Of a stretch of 64,000 nt of DNA, positions 11,089 through 21,835 are shown one piece after another; within the stretch, counting starts at the first letter, position 1; each line of letters starts with the position of its first letter. The stretch covers positions 364,167,877 to 364,231,876 of the forward strand of contig NC_066583.1 of the NCBI RefSeq assembly GCF_024323335.1, given 5' to 3'. The position numbers and the translations under genes are program-made. Below the pieces are notes generated by a model. It saw only the letters and a program-made list of their open reading frames with translations, did no database searches and was not told the origin of the DNA. The stretch is from Lathyrus oleraceus (taxonomy: Eukaryota > Streptophyta > Magnoliopsida > Fabales > Fabaceae).

Positions 11089-11397
11089 GCCGAGTCCCCT
11101 TTCTCCGTTTTCCTTCATCTGTGTTTTATTCCAGTGTGTGCAGTTTTTGAGCAGTTTATCAGCAACCTTATCCTTTTCTTTTGAGCGTGGATCCCGTCGA
11201 GTGCGACGGACGTGAGGGGTGCTAATACCTTCCCCTTGCGTAATCGACTCCCGTACCTAGCAATCTCTGGTCGTGAGACCATTCCTTTCCCTTTTTCAGA
11301 TTTACTTCGAGCGTTTCCTTTCCCTCCTTTGGGATAAATAACGCACGGTGGCGGCTCTGTGTCTTTTCCCGTCGGTTGTTTTTTTCGCGATGCGACA

Positions 11398-12103
11398 CCA
11401 CTCACTCAATTGTTTTTTGTGGTTTCAATGGCCACTTTTGCCAAAGCTTTTCATAAACAATAGCTATTAGGTTTGAGTTATCCTTGAGGTTGATATAATA
11501 CTCACCTATATCCTTAGTGATGGACAATGAGTCCTCCATGCTTATTATAGGGTTAACCCCTCACTAGCATGTTGAAGCTATCCTCACATGGTGGATTTGT
11601 GGTTTTTTAAGGTTGAGTTTTCTCCCTTGGATAACAAAAGACCTTAAGGCTTTTGGACCAATTAATTCACCAACTTGTTTTGAGATTTTTACCCCAAACT
11701 ACGAGGTTTTGATCCTAATCTTTTTTAAGATGGTACGTAGGCAGTGGGTTTATCCATTCAAACACAAAAATTGTAAATAATTTGTACATTCTTCTCTCAT
11801 CCCCCCAATCATGTTTGCACAAATAACTTTCACAAATACCAACCTACCTTGCAACAATTGTGAAAAGGGCTCCCTAGGAGAGTACCTAGGATGTTTTGGG
11901 TGCTTAAAACTTTCCCATTGCATAACCAACCCCCTTTCCCTGATCTCTGACATTTTTATTAGTTTTTGATTTGATAAAACTTCTCAGTTTTTTTCGCTTT
12001 CTAACCTTTCCTTTGGATAAATAGAAGTGCGGTGGCGACTCGAATTGTATGATTTACTTTTGATTTAGTCAATAAATCTAAAGGTAACGAATACCCCGCT
12101 ACA
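11398..12103 (+). repeat. E2 5' LTR, terminal 0.7 kb
   Basis: Ends CCCCGCTACA at 12103. Its reverse complement matches the first 0.7 kb of the E3 (21836 on) and E5 (50038 on) LTRs. The upstream part of the LTR is displaced by E1. It contains the conserved module AACTACG (11697-11703), a hairpin ATCTT/AAGAT around TTTT (11718-11731) and TACGTAGGCA (11734-11743). Confidence 0.88.
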
Positions 12104-12109
12104 GAAAAG

Positions 12110-12127
12110 TGGCGACTCTGCTGGGGA
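12110..12127 (+). promoter_or_regulatory. E2 primer-binding site
   Basis: TGGCGACTCTGCTGGGGA, six bases after the LTR end. TGG complements the CCA end of a tRNA. Ogre elements are reported to use tRNA-Arg; I cannot verify the tRNA from this window. The identical 18-mer, reversed, is found at 37890-37907 in E4. Confidence 0.85.
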
Positions 12128-12923
12128 TCATTTGCCTAGTGGGTTTTGCCTACTTTTCACATTTTGTTGTATTGTATTGTATATTAATTTGTCACATACT
12201 TTTGTGCAAATTTGGGATTACTGTATTGTATGTAATGTATGAATTGCTTGATATATTAATTGCTTGTATGCTTGGTGATCTTTGTGAGATGAGTTCTATA
12301 CCCGAACTCGTGTGCACTTAGGATAGGAGAATGGCATAGTCTTGTCAACTTGTGTGGAGTTATTCCTTAGCAAGTTGACTTGCAAGCCCATTCACTTGGT
12401 GGAGGTTATGTTAGGATCAATAATGTCACACGAGTAGTCGTGGTTAGGCATTACTCTTTCCAATATAAACCCTAGAAGCCAAGGACCTTAGTTTACCAAG
12501 CCCATCTTGGCCTATTTTTTAGGACGTAGTGCGAAGGTCGTTCAAGTGTAAGATTTGATACGATTGTTATGCGATACTACATTCATAAGAGTCTCTCTTG
12601 AGAATATTTTTGGAATACGAGTAGTTGTTTATCCGATAATATCCGAAAGATGGGATGATGACTATGGGAACCTCTTGTAGAACATGACTGGAAGGTTTTA
12701 ACCCTAGTACACTCCCTTTGGGTGGTTCTTAACCGGACTCCATGCTCGTGACTTGCAACAAGCCCTTGATTCATGGTTGATCAGTTCTTGTGTATCCTTA
12801 ATATCAATGGAACTTGGGTGTTGATAAGGTGTAAACCATAATCCACCAAGATGGATGATTGATATTAAGGATGACTTGATCCATCCCATGACCTTTGTGT
12901 GGTGTGCTTTGCTTGATCCTTGA
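12128..12923 (+). other. E2 untranslated leader with long inverted repeat
   Basis: No gene. A perfect 15-bp inverted repeat, ATCCTTAATATCAAT at 12794-12808 and its complement at 12858-12872, encloses about 49 bases that hold a smaller hairpin, ATCCA/TGGAT (12841-12856). It lies shortly before ORF1, where packaging or dimerisation signals are found in other retroelements. E4's leader has two related copies. Confidence 0.6.
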
Positions 12924-14448
12924 GTGTGGTTGTTGCATCCATGCATTCATGCATCCATATACATCCATATCATCAACAATGAGAAAAGTTTCAAGGAACT
13001 TAAGAGGTCTATTTGCAAATTTTCAGACATGTATAGACAAAGAAGGAATACAAAGAAGTACAGTTTCAGACAACCCGACTTGAAAGAGTTAAGGAGTTTG
13101 ACATCCTATGTATTAGATCCCTTGGAGTTCAAGGCTCGTCATGGGAAGCTTCTGTCTATTCTTGCTACTCAGGTGGATGAAGGTCTGATGAGCGTATTGG
13201 TGCAGTTCTATGATCTCTTGTACCGTTGCTTCACTTTTCCGGATTTCCAGCTTTTGCCTACGCTTGAGGAGTATGCCCATCTTATGGGTATACCTATTCT
13301 AGATCAGTTGCCGTTCAGTGGCTTGGAGAGAGTTTCTACTTCTCAAGAGATTGCTGATATGTTACATATAGATGAATCTATTGTGGGGGCTCATATGACT
13401 ACCAAAGGTGGAATTCAAGGTCTCCCTTCTGATTTTCTCATTGTTCAAGCTACTTTGTATGGGAAGGCCATGAGTGAGGACGCCTTTGAGGCCATATTTG
13501 TACTTCTCATCTATGGGCTAGTGTTATTTCCCAACATCGACAAGTTTGTGGATGTGAATGCTATTAGGATTTTCTCTACTCTTAATCCCGTTCCTACTCT
13601 GTTGGGTGACACTTACTTTTCTTTGCATGTGAGGAATGCAAAGGGTGGTGGTACCATTGTGTGTTGTTTGCCTCTGTTGTACAAGTGGTTTATTTCGCAC
13701 TTGCCACAGACGGTCGCCTTCAAGGAGAACAAAGGAACAGTGGTCCACGAGACTCATGTCTCTCACTAGAGATGATATCTTTTGGTACAAACATGTATAT
13801 GATGGTGTGCAGATTATCGATTCTTGTGGTGAATTCTCCAATGTGCCTCTTCTTGGTACATGTGGTGGGATTAACTACAACCCTATTTTAGCACGTCGTC
13901 AGCTTGGGTTCCCCTTAAAGGATAAACCCAATAACATTCTGTTAGAAGGTGTGTTCTTTCAAGAGGGTAAAGATCCCCAAGGCTTGAAAGTCAGGATGGT
14001 CCGCGCTTGGCATAAGATCCATAAGAAGGGAAGGAAAGAGCTTGGTCCGAAGAATTGTATTGCTTTGGAATCCTATACCTCGTGGGTTAGGAGGAGAGAT
14101 TCTGAGTACCTTATGCCTTATGATTATCCAAGACCTACCCCTATGGTTATGGTTGAGCCTTCAACCCTCCCTGACCAAAGAGTAAAGGAGTTGAGAGACG
14201 AAGACTGTTCGCGTGCTTGGATCCGTGAACGAGAGAAGCTACTTCAGCAGCTTAGAGATAAGGATGCATTGATAGAGTTTCTTGAGCATCAGGTTATCGA
14301 TGAGCCTGATGATGTGGTGACTTCTCTTCTTCCTCAGTCTTCCAAGTTTTGGAAGAGGAAGTACGATCGACTCGCCAAAGAGAAGGCAGATATGGAGGCA
14401 GCCTATGAGAGAGAGGTGAAGAGGCTTCGTGCAGCTTATCTTCCGTAG
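12924..14448 (+). pseudogene. E2 ORF1 (Ogre-specific protein), frameshifted
   Basis: Ogre elements carry an extra ORF before gag whose role is unknown. Here it is in two overlapping frames: 12924-13769 and, shifted by +1, up to 14448, with the switch near 13740-13760. The first part has a hydrophobic, Pro-rich stretch (LPTLEEYAHLMGIP near residues 112-125) that resembles the plant mobile domain-like proteins often found in legume repeats; this family link is from memory and tentative. The C-terminal 80 or so residues are charged and look coiled-coil (REREKLLQQLRDKD; later AKEKADMEAAYEREVKRL). The true start is uncertain: the first in-frame ATG is at 12924, but a Met at about 13029 is equally plausible. 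E4 keeps only a remnant of the N-terminus. Confidence 0.75.
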
Positions 14449-14751
14449 GATGTTTATTTCTAGGGTTCCATAGGATGTTTATTTCTCTTCTCTCTTGTAC
14501 GATTGTTTCTAGGGTTCCATAGGATGTTTATTTCTCTTCTCTCTTGTATTGTATTTGGTTACCAAGACTGTACTTCTTTGGTGTAAAATTTGTTTCCAGA
14601 TATTATTGATATGATGTTTCCATATATGTCTAAATGATTAATATTTCCAATATTTGCAAATAGGACTCTAAAGTTCCTCTGGTTAAAAAATAAATCATAT
14701 GCACAAGCATTGCATGCATCATGTGCATAAGCAGGTTTTGCTCCAGGTTTC
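14449..14751 (+). repeat. ORF1-gag spacer with 49-bp tandem duplication
   Basis: Right after the ORF1 stop, a segment containing AGGGTTCCATAGGATG and the pyrimidine run TTCTCTTCTCTC is present twice with a 49-bp period (14459 and 14508). The rest of the spacer has no recognisable feature except a short tract ending in CAG before the gag frame. Confidence 0.65.
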
Positions 14752-16090
14752 TTGATTCAGTGGTCTAAATCTGTGTTCTTCATTTATTTTAAAGACAAGC
14801 TGACTCACCAGTACTACACCAGAGCCAACTCTTCAAGACTGATGGATCACCTTGAACAAGAGAACAGAGAGCTGAAGGAGGAAGTGGCAAGACTGACTGG
14901 CCTTATGGAGTCTTTCTTGGCCGCCCAAAGCCAGTCTACTCCAACGCCTTCAACTCCTCCCAAGAGGACAGTCATCTCTGAGATTGTCTCTTCAACAGTG
15001 CCTGTTGCCAGTGCCCATTTCGCGCCAACTGCTATGCCAGCCGGGTTTCCCAGGGGGATGCCCGCGAATTTTATTCCTAAGGGTCTTGCCCCAACGTTTG
15101 TCTCTGCCGGCGTCTAGCCCGGTCCTTGCTGTGCCACCTTCGGTCGCGCATACTATACCAAGGGTAGACGATACCATCTATCACTCTGAGCCATCTGAGG
15201 GCCCAGATGTGTATGAAAAGATGGATGCTATGAATGATCAGTTCCTTGAGCTTCGTAAGGAACTCAAAACTCTCAGAGGGAAGGACCTCTTTGGCAAGTC
15301 TGCTGTCGAACTTTGCCTTGTTCCCAATGTAAAGATCCCTGTAAAGTTCAAAGTTCCTGACTTTGAAAAGTACAAGGGAAATACTTGCCCTCTCAGCCAC
15401 TTGGTCATGTACGCAAGAAAAATGTCGACTTAGACCGACAACGATCAACTCCTAATTCATTATTTCCAGGACAGCCTGTCCGGTGCCACTCTGAGATGGT
15501 ACATGGGTTTGGACAGCACAAAAATCAGATCCTTCAATGACCTTGGTGAAGCCTTCGTCAAGAAATACAAATATAACGTGGATATGGCTCCCGATAGGGA
15601 TCAATTGAGAGCCATGTCCCAGAAGGACAAGGAAACATTCAAGGAGTACGCCCAGAGGTGGCGAGAACTAGCTGCACAGATTGTGCCTCCGCTAGAAGAG
15701 AAAGAAATGACCAAGATCTTTTTGAAGACCTTGAGCTCATTCTATTATGAGCGGATGATTTCCAGCGCTCCTTCTGACTTCACCGAGATGGTGAATATGG
15801 GGATGCGTATGGAGGAAGGAGTCAGGGAAGGGCGTCTGACTAGAGAAGAAGGCTCTTCTGCCAAATGTTATGGGGCGTTTGCAAAGAAGAAAGATGGTGA
15901 GGCACATGCTCTGACCTCCCATATCAAATCTAGAAGACCCTCTGTGAAGAGGAAGACCGTGCGCCCCGCTGGTAACCAGCACCAGGTGGCTCATATAGCA
16001 CCTGTTTTCAGAGGAAATCGGCAATATCAGCATCACAACCAACAACAACAACATCAATAATATCAACAACAAAAGCACCGCCCTCAATAG
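14752..16090 (+). pseudogene. gag: E2 Gag, one frameshift and three nonsense codons
   Basis: Structural protein that packages the element RNA. N-terminus: a helical heptad-rich stretch (DHLEQENRELKEEVARL), then a Pro/Ser/Thr-rich linker, then the retrotransposon gag core (RWYMGLDS, FNDLGEAFVKKYK, FKEYAQRWRELAAQ, LSSFYYERM). A frameshift near 15105-15117 moves the frame from 14752-15117 into that of 14984-15433. Stops follow in frame: TAG at 15431, TAA at 16058 and TAG at 16088, all where E5 or context suggest Gln, that is CAR-to-TAR changes. The 16000-16100 part is Gln/His-rich. The nucleocapsid part continues in the next entry. Confidence 0.9.
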
Positions 16091-18154
16091 CAGGCCTACC
16101 AGCCTCGAAACAATAATCAGACCAATACAAACTATGATAGGAAGAGGGTCAGTTTTAATCCTATTCCCATGACCTATGCAGAGCTCTATCCTTCTTTGCT
16201 AGAGAGGAAATTGATCACTCCACGTGACCCACCGGCTATACCTACCAACCCTCAGTGGTGGTATAAGTCCGAGCTTCATTGTGTTTATCATTCCGGTGCT
16301 CCCGGACATGATGTGGAGAATTGCTACCCGCTGAAGACCAAGGTTCAAGACCTTGTGAGGAGCGGTATATTGTTTTTTGAGGATGTAGGTCCTAACGTGA
16401 AGAAGAACCCATTGCACGAGCATGGGAAATCTGCCGTCAACATGGTTCAGGGTTGCCCTGGCAAATATAAGGTCCGATATGTCAGCCATATCCGACAATC
16501 TTTGGTCGAGATGCACAGACTTTTGTGTGGATACAGTCACTATGAGCATGACCATGACAAATGTCGTGTTTGCATTGTCAATGAGAGGGGATATCGTCAA
16601 GTTAGAAAAGACATCCAAGAAATGTTGGATGAAGATGCAATTGAAATACTTCAGAATCGCGATGAGGATGATGAAGTCAATGTGATATCGCCAGTATTCA
16701 GGATACCCGAGCCTGTTGTCATCCAGTATGATGGCAGCAAGCATAAGGCTTCTCCTGCTCTCATAATCAAGCCAACTGGCCCTGTGCCATATTCTTCTGA
16801 TAAGGCTGTTCCCTATCGTTATAATGTTGTTGCATCGGAAGATGGGAAGGAGGTGCCCTTACCCTCCACCTATGTTGTTAATATCGCTGATGTCACTGGC
16901 CTGACCCATAATGGTCGCGTTTTCTCGGCTCCGCCGAAACCCCAGGCTGACACCAGAAGGGTTGATGTTGCTGATAGTGTCATTCGTCCTATGGGAAGTT
17001 CTTCCAATTCTCCGAATCCGACACTTGCTGTTAATAGACCTGCCGCCGCTGTTAAAAGTCTTGTCCCTGCTGGCCAGAATGGCATGATGAAAGAGGATTG
17101 TGATGAGATGCTGAGGCTCATCAAAAGGAGTGAATACAACATTGTAGATCAGCTTCTACAAATGCCATCAAAGATCTTTGTGCTATCTTTGTTAATGAAC
17201 TCAGAACCACACCGTGAAGCTCTGCAGAAGGTGTTGGACGTGGCATATGTAGATCATGACGTCACAATAGAACAATTCAATAGTATTGTTGCAAACATTA
17301 CCGCTTGTAATAATTTGAGTTTTTGTGATGCTAATCTCCCCGAGGAGGGAAGGAACCATAATTTGGCACTTCACATCTCCATGAATTGCAAAAATGATAC
17401 CATGTCTAATGTGCTGGTAGACACTGGATCATCACTGAATGTGTTGCCAAAATCCACTCTCGCCAGACTGTCATACCAGGGGCCTCCCATTAGGCAGAGT
17501 GGAGTGGTTGTAAAAGCTTTTGATGGATCCCGCAAAACTGTGATTGGTGAGGTTGATCTCCCAGTCAAGATTAGACCAAGTGATTTCCAGATCACTTTTC
17601 AGGTCATGGATATCCACCCATCATATATCTGTTTGTTAGGTAGACCATGGATTCACGAGGCAGGCGCCGTGACATCCACCCTACACCAAAAGTTGAAATT
17701 TGTCAAGTACAAAAAGTTGGTAGTAGCAGGGGGAGAGAAGGATCTCTTGGTTAGCCATCTATCTTCCTTTTCTTACATAGATGCTGAGGATGAAGTTGGG
17801 ACGCCGTTCCAAGCTTTGTCTATTGCTGAGCCTTCTAAGAAAGGAACTTCTTCATTTGTGTCCTACAATGATGCGAAGTTGGCCATTGAGCATGGCGCAA
17901 CTACTGGTTTAGGACAAATGATCAAGCTGGAAGACAATAAATCCCGGGCTGGCATAGGGTATTCTTCGGGCACTTTCAACAAGCATGGGCTGTTTCAGAG
18001 TGGTGGTTTCATCCACACGATTGAAGATCAAGAAGTTGCTGCTATTGTGGAAGAGGATGCAGATGAAGATTCTGGAAACTTTGTCATCCCTGGAGGGGTC
18101 TGCAATAATTGGGTCGATGTTGATGTTCCAACAGTTGTCCATAAGTCAACGTAA
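16091..18154 (+). CDS. gag-pro: E2 Gag C-terminus and aspartic protease
   Basis: Open from 16091 (first Met 16169) to the TAA at 18152. The start holds a knuckle-like motif, HCVYHSGAPGHDVENC, a CHHC variant of the usual CCHC seen in Ogre-type Gag. A linker of about 350 residues follows. The protease has the catalytic LVDTGSS near 17417 and the later hydrophobic-hydrophobic-G motif (LLGRPW near 17634). The product releases mature Gag and Pol. The TAA at 18152 overlaps the intron donor: if the intron is spliced, the stop is removed and the frame runs into pol, so this end is the unspliced form. No internal stop is seen here, unlike in the rest of E2. Confidence 0.88.
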   Translation, partial: QAYQPRNNNQTNTNYDRKRVSFNPIPMTYAELYPSLLERKLITPRDPPAIPTNPQWWYKSELHCVYHSGAPGHDVENCYPLKTKVQDLVRSGILFFEDVGPNVKKNPLHEHGKSAVNMVQGCPGKYKVRYVSHIRQSLVEMHRLLCGYSHYEHDHDKCRVCIVNERGYRQVRKDIQEMLDEDAIEILQNRDEDDEVNVISPVFRIPEPVVIQYDGSKHKASPALIIKPTGPVPYSSDKAVPYRYNVVASEDGKEVPLPSTYVVNIADVTGLTHNGRVFSAPPKPQADTRRVDVADSVIRPMGSSSNSPNPTLAVNRPAAAVKSLVPAGQNGMMKEDCDEMLRLIKRSEYNIVDQLLQMPSKIFVLSLLMNSEPHREALQKVLDVAYVDHDVTIEQFNSIVANITACNNLSFCDANLPEEGRNHNLALHISMNCKNDTMSNVLVDTGSSLNVLPKSTLARLSYQGPPIRQSGVVVKAFDGSRKTVIGEVDLPVKIRPSDFQITFQVMDIHPSYICLLGRPWIHEAGAVTSTLHQKLKFVKYKKLVVAGGEKDLLVSHLSSFSYIDAEDEVGTPFQALSIAEPSKKGTSSFVSYNDAKLAIEHGATTGLGQMIKLEDNKSRAGIGYSSGTFNKHGLFQSGGFIHTIEDQEVAAIVEEDADEDSGNFVIPGGVCNNWVDVDVPTVVHKST

Positions 18155-18415
18155 TGTTCATTTTTGTTTAAAAACCCTTCTCCCATGCCAAAAGGAGGAG
18201 TGATGACATTGTTGGCCCATAAATACAATGACATTTCATTCAATAAATTCATGTTAAATGTTTGTTTTTCCAATTATTTTCACTTTTTTCTTTTTGCATG
18301 AAATTGGTGATCACATAAAACCCTAAAAATAGAATAAAATCAATCTTTTCATCTGCATAATGATTTGCCTTGTTTGAATTCTAAAATCTCTTTTATATCC
18401 AAAATCATTATGCAG
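18151..18415 (+). other. Ogre pro-RT intron of E2
   Basis: Donor CAAC/GTAATG at 18151, acceptor ATTATGCAG/GTTG at 18415, 265 bases. Splicing joins AC+G, TTG, ATC and so leads in frame into the pol start (KPIEHND). Homologous introns with conserved ends occur in E4 and E5. The family intron is established; use in this copy is inferred. Confidence 0.85.
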
Positions 18416-21400
18416 GTTGATCAAACCCATTGAACATAATGATCCAACACCATCTCCCAACTTTGAGTTCCCTGTATTTGAGGCAGAAGAAGATGATGTT
18501 AAAGAGATTCCTGATGAGATTACCCATCTACTTGAGCATGAAGAGAAGATCATTCAGCCACATCTTGAGAATCTGGAAACAGTCAACTTGGGGTCTGAAG
18601 ATTGTGTTCGTTAGGTGAAGATTTGGGCACTCCTGAAAGAATTTGTGAAGAAGGGGTTGATTGAGTTGCTACGAGAATACGTCGACGTCTTTGCCTGGTC
18701 AAATGAAGACATGCCTGGTCTGGATACTGATATCGTGCAACATTTCCCGCCTTTGAAGCCTGAGTGTGTGCCTGTAAAGCAGAAGCTCAGAAGAACTCAT
18801 CCTGATATGGCAGTGAAGATTAAAGAAGAAGTTCAAAAGCAAATTGATGCGGGGTTTCTGGTGACTTCTACATATCCTCAATGGGTGGCCAATATTGTGC
18901 CTCTGCCTAAGAAAAATGGAAAAGTCCGAATGTGTGTGGACTATAGAGACTTGAATAAAGCTAGTCCGAAAGATGATTTTCCTCTACCACATATTGATAT
19001 GTTGGTAGATAATACAGCTAAATTCAATGTCTTCTCATTTATGGACGAATTTTCCGGATATAATCAGATTAAGATGGCACCTGAGGATATGGAGAAGATA
19101 ACATTCATCACGCCTTAGGGAACATTCTGTTATCGAGTGATGCCCTTCGGTTTGAAGAATGCCGGAGCCACGTATCAATGCGCTATGACTACCTTGTTTC
19201 ACGATATGATGCACAAGGAGATTGAGGTGTATGTTGACGATATGATTGCAAAGTCAAGAACGAAAGTTGAACATGTAGAGCACTTGTTGAAGCTTTTTCA
19301 GCGTTTGAGGAAGTATAAGCTTCGTCTGAATCCTAACAAGTGTACATTTGGAGTCCGTTCCAGCAAGTTATTGGGCTTTATCGTCAGCGAGAGAGGTATT
19401 GAGGTTGATCCAGCCAAGGTTAAAGCAATACAAGAGATGCATGCGCCCAAAACTGAAAAGCAAGTCCGAGGTTTTCTTGGCCGCTTGAATTATATTTCCA
19501 GATTTATATCCCACATGACTGCCGCATGTGCGCCGATATTCAAGCTCCTCCGGAAAGATCAGAGTCATGATTGGACCGAGGATTGCCAGAAGGCCTTTGA
19601 CAGTATTAAAGAGTATCTGTCCGAACCACCGATTCTGTCTCCGCCTGTGGAAGGGAGACCTTTGATTATGTATCTGACAGTTCTTGAAGAGTCAATGGGT
19701 TGTGTCCTTGGTCAGCAAGAAGAATCTGGAAAAAAGGAATATGTTATCTACTACTTGAGTAAGAAGTTCACTGATTGTGAGTCTCGATACTCAATGCTCG
19801 AGAAGACATGTTGTGCTTTGGCTTGGGCTGCTAAGCGCATATGCTAGTATATGTTGAATCATACGACTTGGTTGATATCCAAAATGGATCCAATCAAGTA
19901 TATCTTTGAGAAGCCTGCTTTAACTGGGAGGATTGCCCGTAGGCAGATGCTGTTGTCTGAGTATGATATTGAGTATCGAGCTCAGAAAGTTATTAAAGGT
20001 AGTATCCTGGCTGACCACTTGGCACATCAACCAATTGAGGATTATCAGTCAGTTCAGTACGACTTCCCTGATGAGGAGATTTTGTATTTGAAAATGAAAG
20101 ATTGCGATGAGCCTACACTCGATGAAGGACCAGAGCCTGGTTCCCGATGGAGCATGGTGTTTAATGGCACTGTAAATCAATATGGAAATGGTATTGGGGA
20201 AATGATTATTACTCCTCAGGGCACACATTTTCCTTTTACAGCAAGGCTAACTTTCAAATGCACGAATAATATGGCGGAGTATGAGGCCTGTATTATGGGA
20301 TTGGAAGAATGTATTGATCTTAGGATCAAGCATCTTGATGTGTATGGTGATTCGGCCCTTGTTGTTAATCAGATTAAGGGTGAATGGGAGACGAATCAGC
20401 CTGGCCTCTTAGGATCAAGCAACTTTCTTTACTGAGGTTGACTTCCATCATATTCCTCGAGACGAGAATCGGATGCAGATGCTCTTGCTACACTTGCTTC
20501 GATGATTGTGGTGAGACTCTGGAATGAGGTTCCCAATATCACTTTGATGCGCTTGGATAGACCAGCTCATGTATTTGCAGTAGAAGAAGTAAAAGATGAC
20601 AAGCCATGGTATTATGATATCATGTGTTTTCTTCAGAGTCAGATTTACCCGCCTGGGGCATCTGTTAAAGATAGAAAGACTTTGAGGAGATTATCTGGCA
20701 GTTTCTACCTCAATGGCGATGTGCTTTATAAGAGGAATGTTGACATGGTTTTGCTCAAATGCGTGGATAGACACGAAGCAGACCTGTTAATGACTGAAGT
20801 CCATGAGGGTTCATTTGGTACTCATTCCAATGGATATGCCATGGCAAAGAAGATGTTGAGAGCAGGCTACTATTGGTTGACAATGGAGTCTGACTGCTAC
20901 AAATATGTGAAGAAATGCCACAAGTGTCAGATTTATGCGGATAAGATTCATATTCCCCCGACACTTCTGAATGTGATTTCATCACCATGGCTTTTCTCCA
21001 TGTGGGGAATTGACATGATTGGCATGATAGAGCCGAAAGGGTCCAACGGTCACAGGTTTATTCTCGTAGCAATTGATTACTTCACCAAGTGGGTAGAAGC
21101 GGCGTCATATGCAAATATGACCAGGCAGGTGGTTGTGAAGTTTATCAAGAATTAACTCATATGCCGTTATGGTGTGCCAGACAAGATCATTACTGATAAT
21201 GGATCAAACTTGAACAACAAGATGATGAAAGAGATTTGTAGCGAGTTCAAGATTGCACATCATAATTCTTCTCCTTATAGACCCAAGATGAATGGGGTTG
21301 TTGAAGCTGCTAACAAGAACATCAAGAAAATTATCCAGAAGATGGTTGTTACGTACAAAGATTGGCATGAGATGCTGCCATTTGCTTTGCATGGCTATCG

Positions 21401-21835
21401 TACATCTGTCCGCACTTCAACAGGGGCAACCCCTTTCTCTCTTGTTTACGACATGGAGGTTGTTCTCCCAGTAGAGGTGGAGATCCCATCAATGAGAGTC
21501 TTGATGGAAGCAAGTTGACTGAGGCTGAATGGGTTCAGAGTCGTTATGACCAACTGAATTTAATTGAAGAGAAGAGATTGACTGCCATGTGTCATGGTCA
21601 GTTATATCAGCAGAGGATGAAGAAAGCCTTTGATAAGAAGGTCAAGCCTCATGTGTTCCGAGAAGGTGACCTCGTGCTCAAGAAAGTCTTGTCTTTCGCG
21701 CCCGATTCCAGGGGAAAGTGGACTCCAAACTATGAAGGTCCATATGTTGTTAAGAGAGCCTTTTCAGGCGATGCCTTGATACTTACAACTATGGATGGGG
21801 AGGATTTCACTCGTCCTGTGAATTCATATGTAGTC
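18416..21835 (+). pseudogene. pol: E2 Pol (RT, RNase H, aRNH, integrase), multiply broken
   Basis: Homologous along its length to E5 and E1 Pol. RT palm YVDD near 19230; RT thumb segment (VDPAKVKAIQEM) present, unlike in E1. Nonsense codons in frame: 18612 TAG, 19116 TAG (Trp in relatives), 19845 TAG (Gln), 21153 TAA (Gln). A small deletion near 20405 and a two-base loss near 20471 shift the frame and restore it; another shift lies near 21505. The second RNase H starts with FNGT where relatives have FDGA, so a catalytic Asp is replaced by Asn (near 20162). Integrase zinc finger (near 20800-20940) and DDE residues are readable. The frame ends at 21835, six codons short of the usual end, where E3 is inserted; the open frame running on into the LTR is chimeric. 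Confidence 0.92.

Larger units (their letters stand above)
1..11397 (+). mobile_element. E1: Ogre-type Ty3/gypsy retrotransposon, 5' part outside window
   Basis: Seen: end of an intron, a long pol reading frame (RT, RNase H, second RNase H, integrase), a 3 kb noncoding 3' UTR with tandem repeats, a purine-rich tract and a 4.7 kb LTR, in that order on the plus strand. Known: this order, with the intron before RT and the double RNase H, is that of the Tat/Ogre lineage. After the LTR end at 11397 the sequence becomes the terminal 0.7 kb of another family's LTR (E2), so E1 is inserted in E2's 5' LTR. The first five flanking bases are CCACT; the matching target duplication would lie left of the window. 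The 5' LTR, ORF1 and gag-pro are not in view. Confidence 0.92.
6684..11397 (+). repeat. E1 3' LTR (4.7 kb)
   Basis: Begins TGTAGCACC after the polypurine tract and ends GCGATGCGACA at the switch to E2 LTR sequence. Both ends match the E4 LTRs (read on the minus strand), so E1 and E4 belong to one LTR family, but E1's copy is about 1.8 kb shorter. It contains a TATA-like box near 7667 and, near the end, three repeats of a structured module (10511-11088). No coding frame with homology. The short open frames inside are not conserved. Confidence 0.9.
11398..21835 (+). mobile_element. E2: old Ogre element hosting the other insertions
   Basis: Order seen: LTR end, PBS, leader, ORF1, gag-pro, intron, pol. 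The element is cut on the left by E1 and on the right by E3, which starts at 21836 inside the last codons of pol. The 3' UTR and 3' LTR should reappear right of this window, beyond E3. It has more disabling mutations than any other element here, in keeping with being the oldest layer. Confidence 0.9.
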
